The position numbers and the translations under genes were made by a program. Positions 24,840-36,519 of a stretch of DNA of 64,000 nt are shown in pieces. This DNA is from Doryteuthis pealeii (Eukaryota; Mollusca; Cephalopoda; Myopsida; Loliginidae), in the NCBI GenBank assembly GCA_023376005.1, contig CM042151.1, positions 82,245,492 through 82,309,491 on the forward strand, written 5' to 3'. Under the pieces are notes generated by a model. The model was not told the DNA's origin, searched no databases, and worked only from the letters and a program-made list of their open reading frames with translations. Position 1 is the stretch's first letter. Each line of letters starts with the position of its first letter.

Positions 24840-25940
24840 CTTCCTTTAAGATTACCATGTAATAAATCACGTTGCATACCCAGCTCCCTTGTCATTTTTC
24901 TTTTATAATAATGAAAATAACGTATAATCTCTTATCCCTCTGCGAATGTCTCTGGTTTACACAATAGACACCTCCTTCTCAATGATTGGTATTTGGCATA
25001 ACCAAACTGGACGCATGGAGTCTTGACTAGAATATGGTCAAACTACTAAAATATACTACTGCTACTCTATTGATATACATTATTTTCTTCCTCATATCAA
25101 ACCACAATACCAGACAATTTTCTGGCAGTCTCAGAGCTCTGTAAATGACTTGCAAATATTGTGACTAATGTTGTAAATCTCTGGCAAGAGACTAAATCGT
25201 CACTGACATACAAGAACACGAAGCTGACAGGACTTGACCAAGTTGTAAAATCTGATTATAGAGCGGAAAAAGGATATTTTCAGGGCAGAAATCAATACAA
25301 CCGGAAGTGAAGAATCTATTTATTTGTTTGCTGAATCTCAGGAACGCACCAATTCGGAGACTGTTTAGCGACAGGGCAGCAGTACCAGACACAGAAGCAT
25401 AATTATCACCCCACTACCCATACCCTGTTGGTGAAACCAAGAGAGGGGCTGACAAGTCACAACATAGGTAACATATCCTGTGTCTAGCCACCCAAACGTC
25501 ACACCTGGGATTGAAAAGTGTCTACAGTCATAATGACTTACTAATGATTCTATAAGATGGAGACCGAATAGAGACAGAGGTACCGACACAACAGACAGTT
25601 CCTGACCATGGCGTTATTTTATTAAAAGAGCAACTCATTGTGCCAATGAAGTCTCTGATTGGAGGCTGAAATTTTACTTCTAGTTTAAGATTTCTCTACT
25701 CCGCTTGAATAATATTTCTATTAATTTTGTTAAATAAAACATTACATTCGTTTCTATTTTACTTTTTTAACGGCAAAGTTAAAACTAATATTCAACATTT
25801 ATCTTTAGATAACAAAAAAAACAAAAAACAGTAAACATTAATTATTCAGTAAAAAATAAAATTTCATCAATATATTTTTTCATAAATAACAATATCATAG
25901 GGAAAATATTGAAATAACTTTGATAAGACAGGCCCCCTGC
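24840..25940. repeat. Retroelement debris in the intron of gene B
   Basis: Parallels 46563-48300 in segment D but is shorter: it lacks the SINE and a nearby insertion present in D. The part at 25390-25610 matches the 3' end of the Ty3/gypsy remnant in A ('ctagccacccaaacgtcac', 'ggtaccgac.caacagac'). No intact frame. Confidence 0.55.
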
Positions 25941-26379
25941 ATTGGTGGTGGGGAATGAGCAAGTTCATGAGGAGGGTGTCACTACACTGGAAAACAAATA
26001 CAGTAATGAGGCCCATATAAAAGCACCTGAAGAGGGTCGGCAAACGAAAAGCCACTTGCAAACACATTCGGTACACATCATATGCAAACTAGCTCGCTAC
26101 AAATGTGAATTAGAAAAAAATTTTCTCCCTACCGATATACAGATAATATTATCTAATTTAACCGATCAAGATTTCGGACGTTATCTACCCTCTCCCCGCT
26201 AAATAAAACCTCACTCTAAAGGTGGAGGGTGAGATATTACGTATATAAACTATGATTCCATAATTTTGTCCCTTTTGTGAACCCTACGATATTAGATCGC
26301 CGACAAATGAGACACACCACTTCCTGTGAGATGACCATTTAATAAAACACCATGTATACCAGCTCTCTTGTAATAATTG

Positions 26380-27340
26380 ATTTCAAATAATGGAATACAA
26401 GACGTAACGCTAGTGCTCTGTGGCGTATATGACAATTCGACACGGCAATGAATATATCAAGTAATATTGTAACTTCTAATTGAATACGTTTTCTTAAAAT
26501 AAAACTCCTATGTCAAGTTTTCTTGAACAGATTTATTCATCGCAATTTCAATTCAACTGTTAAATTACATTTTAATTTTTTTGAACATTTTAATATTCTA
26601 CATTTTAATATTTACATTTTAATTTTTTTTAATTTTATTTTTTTTGGGGGGAGGGGGACATAAAACCTATTAGCTTATATATTTCCTCAATCTTTTTGTC
26701 TATGGAAAATTGCGTTATAGCGAGAATTCTTGTAATAGGATTATTCTATTAAATCATAAAATTTAAATTCTCCATAATCATCAATTTCACTTCTGACATT
26801 CAAATTTAAAAAAAAAAAACATTGCTCTAACCGACGCCATTTTTTTTTGGGGGGGGCTTGCAAGGATCCCAATTTAATAATCACTTTTAATTTTTTCAAT
26901 TATTTATGATTCATGGAAAAAATAATATTTTTTTATTTAAAAAATGAATACGCAACGAGAATAAATAAAACAAAACGGCATAAAATAACCCAATAGGGGT
27001 TAACATGCAGTAAAAATCCAACCAACCAAATGTTCTTTTTATTTATATCTACAAATATTTCGGTCTTTTTTTCAGACTGGAAATGTATTTATTTACAAAT
27101 TAGAAAAATAAATACGCTTAAACTTTAAAAGGAAAAAAAGTTCGTCCATGATATGAATTAAATTTTTAAGTCTAGAAAAAGTGGCAGAATTTCTGTCAAA
27201 CAAAAATATAAAGCCAATATGATTGGCCTAATTAACTAAATATTTTGCCATTTTTCCCGGTGGGGAGGGGATGACCAAATACGAGACACTTGGGATGGGA
27301 CATAAGTAACGAAGAGTAAAGCAAACAAGATGTTAGAATA

Positions 27341-27393
<53 letters not shown>

Positions 27394-28230
27394 TCAATAG
27401 TGGAAACTATTGAAGCTTTGCGATATTATATAATGAACTAATGTTAGTGATCATTGGTTAAAACTGTTGTCTGATTGTTCCGTATATTCCATGAACTAAT
27501 TCTCAGTCTTGTCAACTGAAAATATTGGATGCTTTATATGTCAAATAAAATTGACGTTTTTCAAGATACATTTCTTATTTTACATCCGTATAAAAGTATC
27601 TTATCAATATATTTTCCTTGCGCATCATATTATAACACATAATTATTAATAAACAAAAGATATTATGAACGTTCATATCAACAATAATTTTGGAAACCAA
27701 ATGAAATTTACCCCCTCCCCTCAAAAATATTTCGAAGTATTTTCTAAAGGTTTTCAAAGTATATCTCTTACTTGTATTTACCAGAGTCAAAATATCATCT
27801 GGATTCTGATAATTTGAGTGTTGTAGATTTTGAAAGGTTAAATATAATGAAATAATTCAGTTAAAAATATTTCTAAAAATCTAACTCGTCTTTATTTGAA
27901 GAGTCGGAATATTTCATTCAAATTCCTTCCAAAAGTAAAAATTGTTCTTTCAGGATATTAAGTTATTCATCCTAAATGAACAGATGGTAGGACAAATACT
28001 TTATAAAATGACAAAAATCGTATAAAAATGAAATTAACAAGAACATCGTAAAACATGTTATATTTAAACCGTCAATCGCTTACCGAACTGCTATATAAAA
28101 TACATTGCAAACCTGGAAATCGAAATTAAAACTAAAATTAAACTGAGAGTTAATTAACTTACATTTGTACATTCTTAATATAAAAAGAAAACTAAAAACT
28201 TCAAATAAATATGAATGATAAATTACATAG
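26380..28230. other. Intron of gene B, AT-rich, no gene seen
   Basis: Paralogous to the A and C introns. It includes a G-rich run near 26645, a 'cgacgccat' G-rich word near 26832, a (TA)n tract at 27342-27392, and a single 'catccgtataaaagtatcttatc' unit near 27585. Confidence 0.55.
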
Positions 28231-28260
28231 AACTCACCTTTTTCTGTTCACTCAACTGAT
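28231..28260 (-). other. Splice donor of the 5' exon, gene B
   Basis: Minus-strand AAAAAG|GTGAGT, exon ending at 28238. It is a consensus donor and is conserved with A and C. With the acceptor at 23686 the intron is about 4.55 kb. Confidence 0.6.
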
Positions 28261-29735
28261 TGTAATTTCAGTGAATGAATCAATTTGATATAATTGTAAA
28301 ATATATATTAGCAAAATAAAATACGGAATATTATGCTGGCTCAATATTAGGGGGTGTCAGATACTTTCGAGCGGACTTTATCATAGCTTTCCATGACATT
28401 ATTCAAGTCTAACGTTTATCATTTTTTAACGAATTTTACTACAAAAAAAAACGAATTCCCTGCAAGGCAAAAAAAGTTGAAAAACCTGGTAACTTAGGGT
28501 ACGTGAGTTCGTTCCTTACTCGTACCTTTTGTAACATCCAAAAATGGAAAATATTCAGAATATTTAAGATCATCGATTGACAGGATGTGTTGAATATTTA
28601 ATGGAGTTGCATGAAAATGAAAAATAATATTCGTTAGTGATTATTGTAATATATATAAAAAAAAGTCTCGGTAAAATAATTACGCATTTATAATCGTACA
28701 TTTTCAAATAGATTAAATCCATCTGGATTTCACACAAAATTAATCGTGTTCAACATGCCGCCTTCCAGACGTTTAAAATTCTCTATTAAATTTGTAAAAG
28801 AATAAAATAAGTCGATTGAATGAAAGGAAAGACTTTTTTGAACCAATTCAAAGAGAAATATTGTTTTTAAAAATACAAGAAGAGAAAACACGCAACAAAA
28901 TTAGTTTTGAGTTTTAAGAAAATAAATTTTAAGATAACATTTTTCAGGTGTTGAATTTGTTTTTATTTTTTTATCTTTCAATTTGATCTGTCTAGAAATG
29001 TCAAAATTAGGGATTTGAAATTTTTCTACTATTTAATAACCTACGGTTGGACAACCACCTACAATCATAATTAATAAAAAAACATTTTTAACTCTTTTTT
29101 TTTAGAAAAATAAGCTATTCAGAGTAAAAAAATCAAATCATTAATTAATAAAATGCTGCAAATTTAATTGAAATTGGTTAAATCCCTGATTTTGATAATA
29201 GTTTTAAAATTGAAAAATTCAAAAACATTTTAACCCCCTCCCCCCCCTGACAAAAAGTGGACATCTATTAGCGTGATTATGAATGAAACCAGTACTATCT
29301 TGAGGATATTTTAAATCAAATTATTAAACTGTAAGATATAAAAAAAGAATTTTTTTTTATTTTATGACAGTATTAGATAAAAACTGTTTATGAAAAACAA
29401 ATTCGTTTAGTTTCGATGATAAATTATCAGCTTTAATCAGTGTATATTCAAACGAATTTTTATTGTGATCTAAAGTTTTTTTTTCAATACAATTTTTAAG
29501 TTTTCATGCAATTCTTTAATTGCTGACGCAACCTCCCCACCCCCCTGTATTGCACGGGAATGGAATACTAATTTTACTAAGCTTAACTTAGATGTGGCAC
29601 AAGGCCAGAAATAAGGGGTGGCCAATGAGAATTGAACTAAAAGCTTCCTCCCTAAATTTTGTTTCTACTTCTTTGCGGTCACCAGACATTAGAACTTCTC
29701 CATCATACGTTTAACAAACCAGTTTGGTTTTAACT
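28261..29735. other. AT-rich sequence upstream of gene B, no gene seen
   Basis: Parallels 16300-17720 in A. It likely includes the first exon and promoter of gene B; no core promoter element can be assigned with confidence. Confidence 0.4.
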
Positions 29736-29738
29736 TTA

Positions 29739-30060
29739 GTAAAAGAATCTAAACATTTTCTATCAAATCAGTCAACCGGGATTGACGTTTTTATTTCAGT
29801 CCCAGACTGGCTATCTTCCCACGTCTAAAGAACCCAACCTGTCCTACTATTAACTAGAGGAGGTAGGGATGGATTCATACCGTTTCCAAGGGCATTACTG
29901 TGAAGTAAAATTCAGAAAATATTGCCCAGTATTTGAACTACAATAATAACCGTTATACAAAACGTACCTCTAATTATTGGGTACTCAGTAAGAATCGAAT
30001 TCATTAAAATGGACTGCTAATCTAGCTTGCTAAGCATGACAACATGCTAGGTGCCTATGT
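29739..30060. repeat. SINE-like repeat cluster, segment B
   Basis: Single-copy counterpart of 18558-18982: first the 'cagtcccagactggctatctt' element, then a tRNA-like stretch with 'gaatcgaattcatt' on the plus strand. Heavily mutated. Confidence 0.5.
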
Positions 30061-30690
30061 TTTCTTTTTATATTGTTATTTACTAAGCTTAACGTAGATG
30101 TGGCACAAGGTCAGGAGTATAGGGATGTCCAGTGAAAATTGAACTCAATAACAATATCTATTATTATACTAAATCTGATGGAATCAATGTTAGTCTCTTT
30201 AGTGCTTTCTTTTCTATTTAGTTTAATAACACAAAATTCATATCAAAATATTCCTTACTTTTAGGATTGAGTTATGTTTGAAAAACAATCCATTTTATTT
30301 TATTCTAATTAGTTGTAATTTGCAATTAAGTAAAAACTGACCCGTCTCGTACTCCACATTCTGTCTGTAACTTCCCCTTCTGCATATATATCTTGATTAC
30401 CGCCTCGATATATACGTTAGTTTCTCTGGAAGTGTTAAGCGATTGATTTATAGCGTTTGAAATATATTTGTATGTTAAATTTCACAAGCAGCTATCCCGT
30501 AGCTTAAATTAGGTCAAACGACCCCTTTCTTAGAAATCTTACAAAATGATTTTGATGTTTATTTTTGAAATTATCCGGTCGTATTTTAAAAATTTAATTC
30601 GCTTTACAAAATCTCTCCCTAATCACAATTATCTACTCAGAGCTCAATGGGTGATCCAAGTGATCACGTTGTTTGGTTTGGTTTGTTTTA
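30060..30690. other. Spacer right of segment B, no gene seen
   Basis: AT-rich sequence. The 66-residue frame at 30546-30746 runs into the interspersed repeat and has no domain. Confidence 0.4.
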
Positions 30691-31265
30691 TTTTACGGCA
30701 TATCAACCTCGGTGGGACATTTAATGCTGACAAAGTTGTGAAATAAATTCATTCTTAATGCATAATACAATTTTGTTTATAAACTCATGTTTTTCTATTT
30801 AATCCATAGATGGGACACTAACAGGTACTACCACTCCGGGTCAGAGTGGACCAGGGAGCAATGGTGATGAAGGGGTGCTCCACATTCCCCAAACCTCCAA
30901 AACTGGAACCTCACCATCAGATAGAGTTTAACGACATACCCAGGACATGTAGACCCTCAGCCACTGCCTTCTAGCACCCGTATGATAAGAAGGATTGGGG
31001 TTGCCATAAGGGCAATCATATAGGTGCTAGGGCTTGACGTGGCCAGCCGACTGATCAGAGGAGGCTTCTCCGACCGCTCGTCTAGCCCAAGATAGGGCCA
31101 AAGTGGAGTATTGCAAGTCATGAACTGCTCATCCACCTGGGCTCTATCCTTAAGCATCACGGGTCGCCACCCACGGCCAACAGGTGGCCTCATTGGGAGA
31201 GCCTTTCCCCTCTGCAGAGGTGCAGTCGGTACATTCTAACGCCCCAGCCGACAGGGCGATGATCA
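30690..31265 (+). repeat. GC-richer interspersed repeat, copy 2
   Basis: Reverse-complement match to 300-885, in the cleaner part of the assembly and so the better reference copy. It starts near 'cggcatatcaacctcgg' and ends near 'ctctgcagaggtgcagtcgg'. A 78-residue minus frame (30957-31193) is not conserved in copy 1. Confidence 0.65.
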
Positions 31266-31371
31266 CGTTGTGTTTAGTGTATATATATATATACATATAT
31301 ATACTAGACAAAAATTGACCCGTTGGGTCACCCGTTAAGCTCTCGCTAGATGATTGGGATTAGGAAAAAGA

Positions 31372-31545
31372 GTAGGATCTGCCAAAATATCGTCTGCTTT
31401 GCATTTTAAAAACGAATTAAAATTCATTAAACCGATTATTTAAGGTCAAATAATGAGCATCAGCAAAAAAGCAAAATAATATTACACATGTAATTTATTT
31501 TTGATACATTTAAAACAATGTTTTCGGTCAATTTCGATCAAGATG
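31372..31545 (+). repeat. Interspersed repeat next to retroelement gag elsewhere
   Basis: The order 'tctgccaaaat', 'ttttaaaaacgaatt', 'gattattta.aggtcaaa', 'atgagcatcag' and 'acatgtaattta' matches the minus strand of 41455-41635, directly downstream of the gag remnant there. It is therefore probably a piece of the same retroelement family. Confidence 0.6.
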
Positions 31546-31859
31546 CCTGCCAACTTAAAATCCGTTTTTACAAAATAAATTGTAACTTTTGCGATTGAAA
31601 AAATTCACACAGGATTGTCCAATTATACACATAACCTAGTAGATAAAGGAGTTAGGTTAAGACAGTTCTAAATGACAGTTATCTCTAGACTGCAGATTCA
31701 ATCCTTGTCAGGGGGCAGCAGTAACATAGAATAATAATTAACATAGCTTAACACCTGTACCCCAGCTATGGTTAGTGGAATGAGAACAGGATACCCCCGT
31801 GGGCTGAATAAAGGGTTAGGTTCAAAGTTCCTGATGGCTCCCTATTACAAGAAGGTTCC

Positions 31860-31925
31860 TGTGTCCGACAAGAAATACCTGAAGAAGGCCGGAGGGGACA
31901 TCGGCCGAAACGCTGTACAGATAAC
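31860..31925 (+). ncRNA. Hammerhead-like ribozyme core
   Basis: Conserved blocks in correct order: CTGAAGA (31879-31885), a stem GGCCG...CGGCC (31887-31891 with 31902-31906), then GAAAC (31907-31911). The second block of the same family lies in the foldback element at 43563. Hammerhead cores have the form CUGANGA-stem II-GAAA; such motifs are known in Penelope-like elements. One extra A follows the first block. Flanking stems I and III are not clearly formed, so activity is unproven. A 60-residue frame across it (31768-31950) has no known domain. Confidence 0.45.
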
Positions 31926-31976
31926 AATGAAGACGAGGACAATAGTCTGAATAATACAAATAATGGTAATCTTTGC

Positions 31977-32356
31977 AGAGTTCCGTCCTGGCCTCCTGCC
32001 TCAAAAACTGCTAGCCGCAGATTCCTGAAAAAACAACACCAGCTACGATTGAAGTCCGTAGCCGAAGCGGTATCACTAGAAAAAAAAACTTAGGACGTTT
32101 TTCCTGAAAACCCAACCCCAACTCCCTCTAGTTAAAATTAAGTTTTATTACAAAATTTGTGGTTCTGTTTTTCTTGGGTCACCCAAATTATCTAGTTATT
32201 TTCCATTAAACTAACCCTAAACCTCAACCCCAACCTAGACCTAAACTCTAACTCTATTTTTTACACCGCTTCGGCTACGGACTTCAATCGTAGCTGGTGT
32301 TTTTTTCAGCAGTCACTGGCTAGCAGTTTTTGAGGCAGGATTCCAGGACAGAATTC
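31977..32356. mobile_element. Foldback element with ~90-bp arms and telomere-like loop
   Basis: The left arm (31977-32070) contains 'cctcctgcctcaaaaactgc' and 'ctacgattgaagtccgtagc'. The right arm (32265-32356) is its reverse complement with a few mismatches. The loop at about 32212-32255 is a degenerate run of CTAACCCTAAACC-type units. A third isolated arm end lies at 32483-32517. This is a different family from the element at 19480 but has the same kind of loop. Confidence 0.7.
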
Positions 32357-32518
32357 CGCAAATATTACCCAAATAATACTCCAAAAATTATTTTTTATTT
32401 TCATTTTATTTTTCGATTTTCGGTACTTATTTACTACTCGAGCAGATTCTTTTTAAAAAATCGGTACTCTTCGGGGAGAACCGTCCCGCCTCCTGCCTCA
32501 AAAAACGCTAGCCGGTGG

Positions 32519-33096
32519 CCAATTTTAAAACATGATTAAAACAATTTTTGAAGGAATTACGATAGTCGATGAAAAAACTATATATTATATAGATACATGA
32601 ACACTTTTTTTGAGGGGGGGGGGTAAAATAAAATGGACGTCTATATTTCCCTTCAAATTTCATATCTGTTTATTAGGTGTCTGCGTTTTAAGATTCACAT
32701 TCTATCTTTAAATAAATCATATTAAATAACGATTTTTCTTTTTCTTAATTTTCATATTTGAACTGTGGTGTATCTATTCATTCTTTAAAGTAGAAAATCA
32801 GGAACTAAAACTAGATCAATTTCATATAAAATCCATTCCTTTCTAATGGACTAACCAGAATTAATTAAACATGTATATTCTTCATTTCTTTAAAATAAAT
32901 AATCACAGGATTGAAAAATAAAGAAATACTGACCAATGAATAGGAGGTCTTCACATATTTAAAAAAAAGCTACCCGTATAATATTTTCTATTTTTTGATA
33001 TGTGAACATATACTTTCTAAGAAAATTCTAAACTACAGTTTTTTTTCATCGAGTATCGTAATTCCTTCAAAACTGTTTTAATCATGTTTTAAAATC
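32519..33096. mobile_element. Inverted-repeat element, ~65-bp ends
   Basis: The left end (32519-32584: 'ttttaaaacatgattaaaac', 'ggaattacgatagtcgatga') matches in reverse complement the right end (33040-33096). About 450 bp of AT-rich interior holds no gene. It is consistent with a non-autonomous DNA transposon. Confidence 0.65.
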
Positions 33097-33229
33097 GTCA
33101 TCAAACACACACCACAATAGCACTAAATGCATCCAGCACGGGAATCAAAGTTTTAATAATATAAACTGGACAATTCTTAATAAATATTCAATTTTTAAAG
33201 AAGAGAGGAAATATAACCAAAGAAGCATT

Positions 33230-33650
33230 AAAAGTCAAAGAAAGAAAGAAAAAGAAAACCTTTGAGACGGATGACTTTTCAAGCGAGTTTGATTAAAAGA
33301 AAAGAAAATTAAAATAACATGAAAGGAATGCAAAGATATTTCCTTAAAATAAAAATTCATTTCAAACGGATATTCAAAAAATATGTCCAAAGATTTCTTG
33401 CTCATTCAATAAGAATTAAAATCCCAAGAATAATATTGAAAAGGTAAATTAAAAATGATAAAGTTGGTGAAGGATAAAAATCAAAACCGATTTTGGTAAA
33501 AAGAAATCAAGAAAATATATTTCAAATTAAAATTTCGTTTAAAAAAACCTTGTGAGGAGTATGGAACTATAATACAAAAATGTATTTTCTTTATATTTTC
33601 CTAATAACAAATAGAAATATATAAGTTTCCGATTATCCGGATAAATCTTC
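33230..33650. other. Left edge of segment C, no gene seen
   Basis: AT-rich block shared with 20450-21030 and 43860-44340. It marks the beginning of segment C. Confidence 0.5.
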
Positions 33651-33654
33651 ATTT

Positions 33655-34190
33655 TCATAAACTGGTAATGTCACTTGTCTCTCGAGTCTTCTATTTTCTT
33701 TATCAATGAGACTTGGAGTCAACGAGTAAGTTTAGTCGTTTGTTCTATATTCAAGTGATATTTTCCCATTCGTTTCTTATTTGGATTATTTGATCTGTTC
33801 TAGTGAAAATACTTCCATAATTCAAGATGAACATATCTTGTAAAATTATTTGACTTGTATTAATGGAGAGATATTGTTCGATTGTCTTAGATTAAAGTGA
33901 TATTTCATCATTCATTTTTATCTTATGTATAATTCGATCTGTTCCAGGGGAAATAATTCTATATCTCCAGTTTGTGAAAAAACGGATGCTTCTTTGATCC
34001 GTAGAAATAAATCCAATAAATTATCTCCAATTGGAATATTTGTTTCTAATTCCGGAAAAGCATTTGGGAAACTTTCTTTTTTGTTTGTCCATGAATTTAT
34101 AAAGATTTGGGCATTAGTATTTTCTAAGGAAGTGAAGTTTTATATTTGTGAGTTGGCATATGTTTTTGTGATTGTTGATCTATTGTTTGG
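33655..34190 (-). pseudogene. Decayed tail beyond the stop of gene C
   Basis: The minus-strand translation continues tail motifs (RSTITKT, LETNIPIGDN, FSQTG, IDKENRRLERQ) past the stop at 34191, but with stops and shifts. The current protein therefore ends inside an older, longer tail. Confidence 0.55.
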
Positions 34191-35651
34191 TTAAACTAAA
34201 TAATCTTCTAATGTAATCGATGTCTGGGTTTCGTAAGTATTTTCTAGAAGAGAGACATTTTGAATTTGTGAGTTGGTGTCTGTGCTTGTGGTTATTGAAC
34301 CAGTGTTTGTTGCTGGTAAATAATCTTCTGATGTATTCGATGCCTGGTATTGGTAAGTATTTCTATAGAAGGACTCATTCTGAATTTGTGAGTTGGTGTC
34401 TATGTTTGTGATTGTTGATCTAATGCTGACTTTTAATAAATATTCTTCTACTGTATTCGATTGCTGGTATTCGTGAGTATTTTCTAAGAGAGAAACATTT
34501 TGTATTTGTGAGTTGGCATTTGAGTTCATGATTGTTGAATTAGTGTTTGTTTCTGACGAAGAATTATCTAATTGCATCGATTTCTGGCATTCGTAAGGAA
34601 TTTCTAACGGATGGAAATTTGGGTTCACAGAATGGTGAGTATTAAGACTAAATTGAAGATTAAATTCCAATTGTTTGTGTAGTTCTTCATTCGTATTTGT
34701 CAGTGGACTATCGAGACTTTTATTTTCTTCATTTATTCGCCTTGTATTCATTGAGAGATTTTGTTGGTTTGTTTTATACTGAAGTGATGCTTCATCAATC
34801 ATTTCTATTGTTTTTGTTATTTGATCTGTGCCAGGGGAAATACTTCCATAATTTGGAAGGAACATATTTTCAGTTTGTGAAAAACCTGATGCTTCTTCAA
34901 TCTGTGGAAAAAGCTCCAAGAAATTATCTGCAATTGGAATGTTTGTTTCTAATCCCGGAGAAACATTTGAGAAACCTTCTTCGTTCTGTGTCCATGAACT
35001 GGTGAAGTATTGGTCGTTAGTATTTCCCAATGGAGAGACCTCTTGTATTTGTGAATTAACATCTGTCTTTGTCATTGTTGATCTAGTGTTTGGATCTGAT
35101 AAATAATCTTCTAATGTCTTGGATTTCTGGTATTTGTAAGTATTTTCTAAGAGAGAGACATTTTGTGTTTGTGAGTTGGCATTTGAGTTCGTCATTGTTG
35201 ATCTAGTGTTTGGTTCTGATAGATATTCTTCTAAATCCTTTGATATCTGGTATTCTCCATTATTTTCTAAGAGAGTGACATTGTTTCTTTCGGATGAACA
35301 TTCTTCTAATGTATTCGATTGCTGGAATTCAGGCCTTACAACAAAAGTTTTGCTGCTTTCCTTGCATAGGTACTGCCTTTCTCTTGTATGTGTGCGGTTA
35401 TGACGTGTTAAATTGGAAGAATATCTAAAGGCTTTATGGCATTTTTCACATTTGAATGGCTTCTCACCTGTATGTATCCGTTGATGTCTTGTTAAATTAC
35501 TATGGTGGGAAAATGTTTTGACACATAACTTACATGGAAATGGTTTCTCTCCAGTATGTGTGCGTTGATGAATTCCCAGGCTGTCTTTCCAATCAAAACT
35601 TTTGCCACATATCTCACATGTAAATGGTTTCTCTTCTCTATGACTGCGCAT
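34191..35651 (-). CDS. C2H2 zinc-finger protein C with Ser/Thr/Asn repeat tail (486 aa)
   Basis: The best intact gene in the window, and probably a nuclear DNA-binding protein. Three canonical fingers have C12/C15-H28/H32, C40/C43-H56/H60 and C68/C71-H84/H88, joined by TGEKP linkers. The remaining ~395 residues are a low-complexity tail with at least six copies of a ~39-residue repeat (words such as [14 protein letters not shown] and EDYL), plus a stretch with [13 protein letters not shown] and a coiled-coil-like [11 protein letters not shown]. No second domain is recognised. Upstream in frame lies another half-finger, but the family start ATG at about 35716 is followed at codon 4 by TAA where B and D have GAA. 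The start at 35651 is therefore the first usable one. Three fingers against 8-10 in the paralogues implies loss of fingers. Confidence 0.75.
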   Translation of the reverse strand: MRSHREEKPFTCEICGKSFDWKDSLGIHQRTHTGEKPFPCKLCVKTFSHHSNLTRHQRIHTGEKPFKCEKCHKAFRYSSNLTRHNRTHTRERQYLCKESSKTFVVRPEFQQSNTLEECSSERNNVTLLENNGEYQISKDLEEYLSEPNTRSTMTNSNANSQTQNVSLLENTYKYQKSKTLEDYLSDPNTRSTMTKTDVNSQIQEVSPLGNTNDQYFTSSWTQNEEGFSNVSPGLETNIPIADNFLELFPQIEEASGFSQTENMFLPNYGSISPGTDQITKTIEMIDEASLQYKTNQQNLSMNTRRINEENKSLDSPLTNTNEELHKQLEFNLQFSLNTHHSVNPNFHPLEIPYECQKSMQLDNSSSETNTNSTIMNSNANSQIQNVSLLENTHEYQQSNTVEEYLLKVSIRSTITNIDTNSQIQNESFYRNTYQYQASNTSEDYLPATNTGSITTSTDTNSQIQNVSLLENTYETQTSITLEDYLV

Positions 35652-35716
35652 ATGTTCTATTAAATGTGATTCAATTGCAAAAGCTCTCTTACATATAGAG
35701 CATTAAATTGCCATAT
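35652..35716 (-). pseudogene. Disabled 5' end of gene C
   Basis: Translates as [15 protein letters not shown] and a normal first-finger helix with histidines, aligned with MAIQCSIC of gene A. A single substitution (GAA/CAA to TAA) ends the ancestral frame here. It sits in good-quality sequence. Confidence 0.7.
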
Positions 35717-36067
35717 TTCCTATAAATTATCCTATGTGAACTTTTTAAGTTTTCTTTAAAAGTGAAATTTACTTACATTCATCGAATTTGAACTCCTGTG
35801 TGTGTATTCAATCTGTTAATTGTGAATTTGTGGAATTGTGAATATGTCCAGGAGATTAAAACCTGTGACGTATTATAAGACTTCTCTATATTTTTCTGTA
35901 ATAATTCCACTTGTACCGTCTAACCCAATGTTATATATTCTGCAATACAGTCTTTACGTAGGCCAAATACAGTGTCAATGAAAATCGGCAATTTAAATTC
36001 CAAGATGTAACATACAGGATCCTTTATAGTGAAGCAACACGTGATATATATTTCCTCAGTGAAGGAT
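35717..36067 (-). other. 5' untranslated part of the coding exon, gene C
   Basis: Follows the conserved acceptor (AG at 36068-36069 on the minus strand, preceded by TTTGATTGC). Aligned with the A, B and D exons and includes the CACGTG-like word as 'cacgtga'. Confidence 0.55.
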
Positions 36068-36169
36068 CTGCAATCAAACAAATAATGAAATTAAAAGATG
36101 GATACATTATTTTGAATTATTTGGGAAAACAACGAAGATTAATGTTCCAAAAAACAATTCTCTTTCACA

Positions 36170-36515
36170 CCCCACCGAATATATCAACATATATTACACT
36201 TCCTGTATCTAGCCACCCAAACCTCACGTCTGATATTGGAAAGAATCTACAGACAGAAAACAAGTCATTGACCAATCCTAGAGAATAGAAATGCCTCAAC
36301 ATATATTACACCTCCTGTGTCTAGCCACCCAAACCTCACGTCTGAAATTGGAAAGAATCTACAGTCACAAAACGATTCACTGACCAATCCTAGAGAATAG
36401 AAATGCCTCAACATATATTACACTTCTTGTGTCTAGCCACCCAAACCTCACGTCTGAAATTGGAAAGAATTTACAGTCACAAAACGATTCACTGACCAAT
36501 CCTAGAGAATTGAAA
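36170..36515. repeat. Three-copy ~118-bp tandem repeat from the retroelement 3' end
   Basis: Copies begin at about 36180, 36298 and 36416 with 'caacatatattacac.tcctg', then 'ctagccacccaaacctcacgtct' and 'accaatcctagagaat'. A, B and D hold one copy of the same retroelement piece. The amplification is specific to segment C. Confidence 0.8.
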
Positions 36516-36519
36516 AGAT

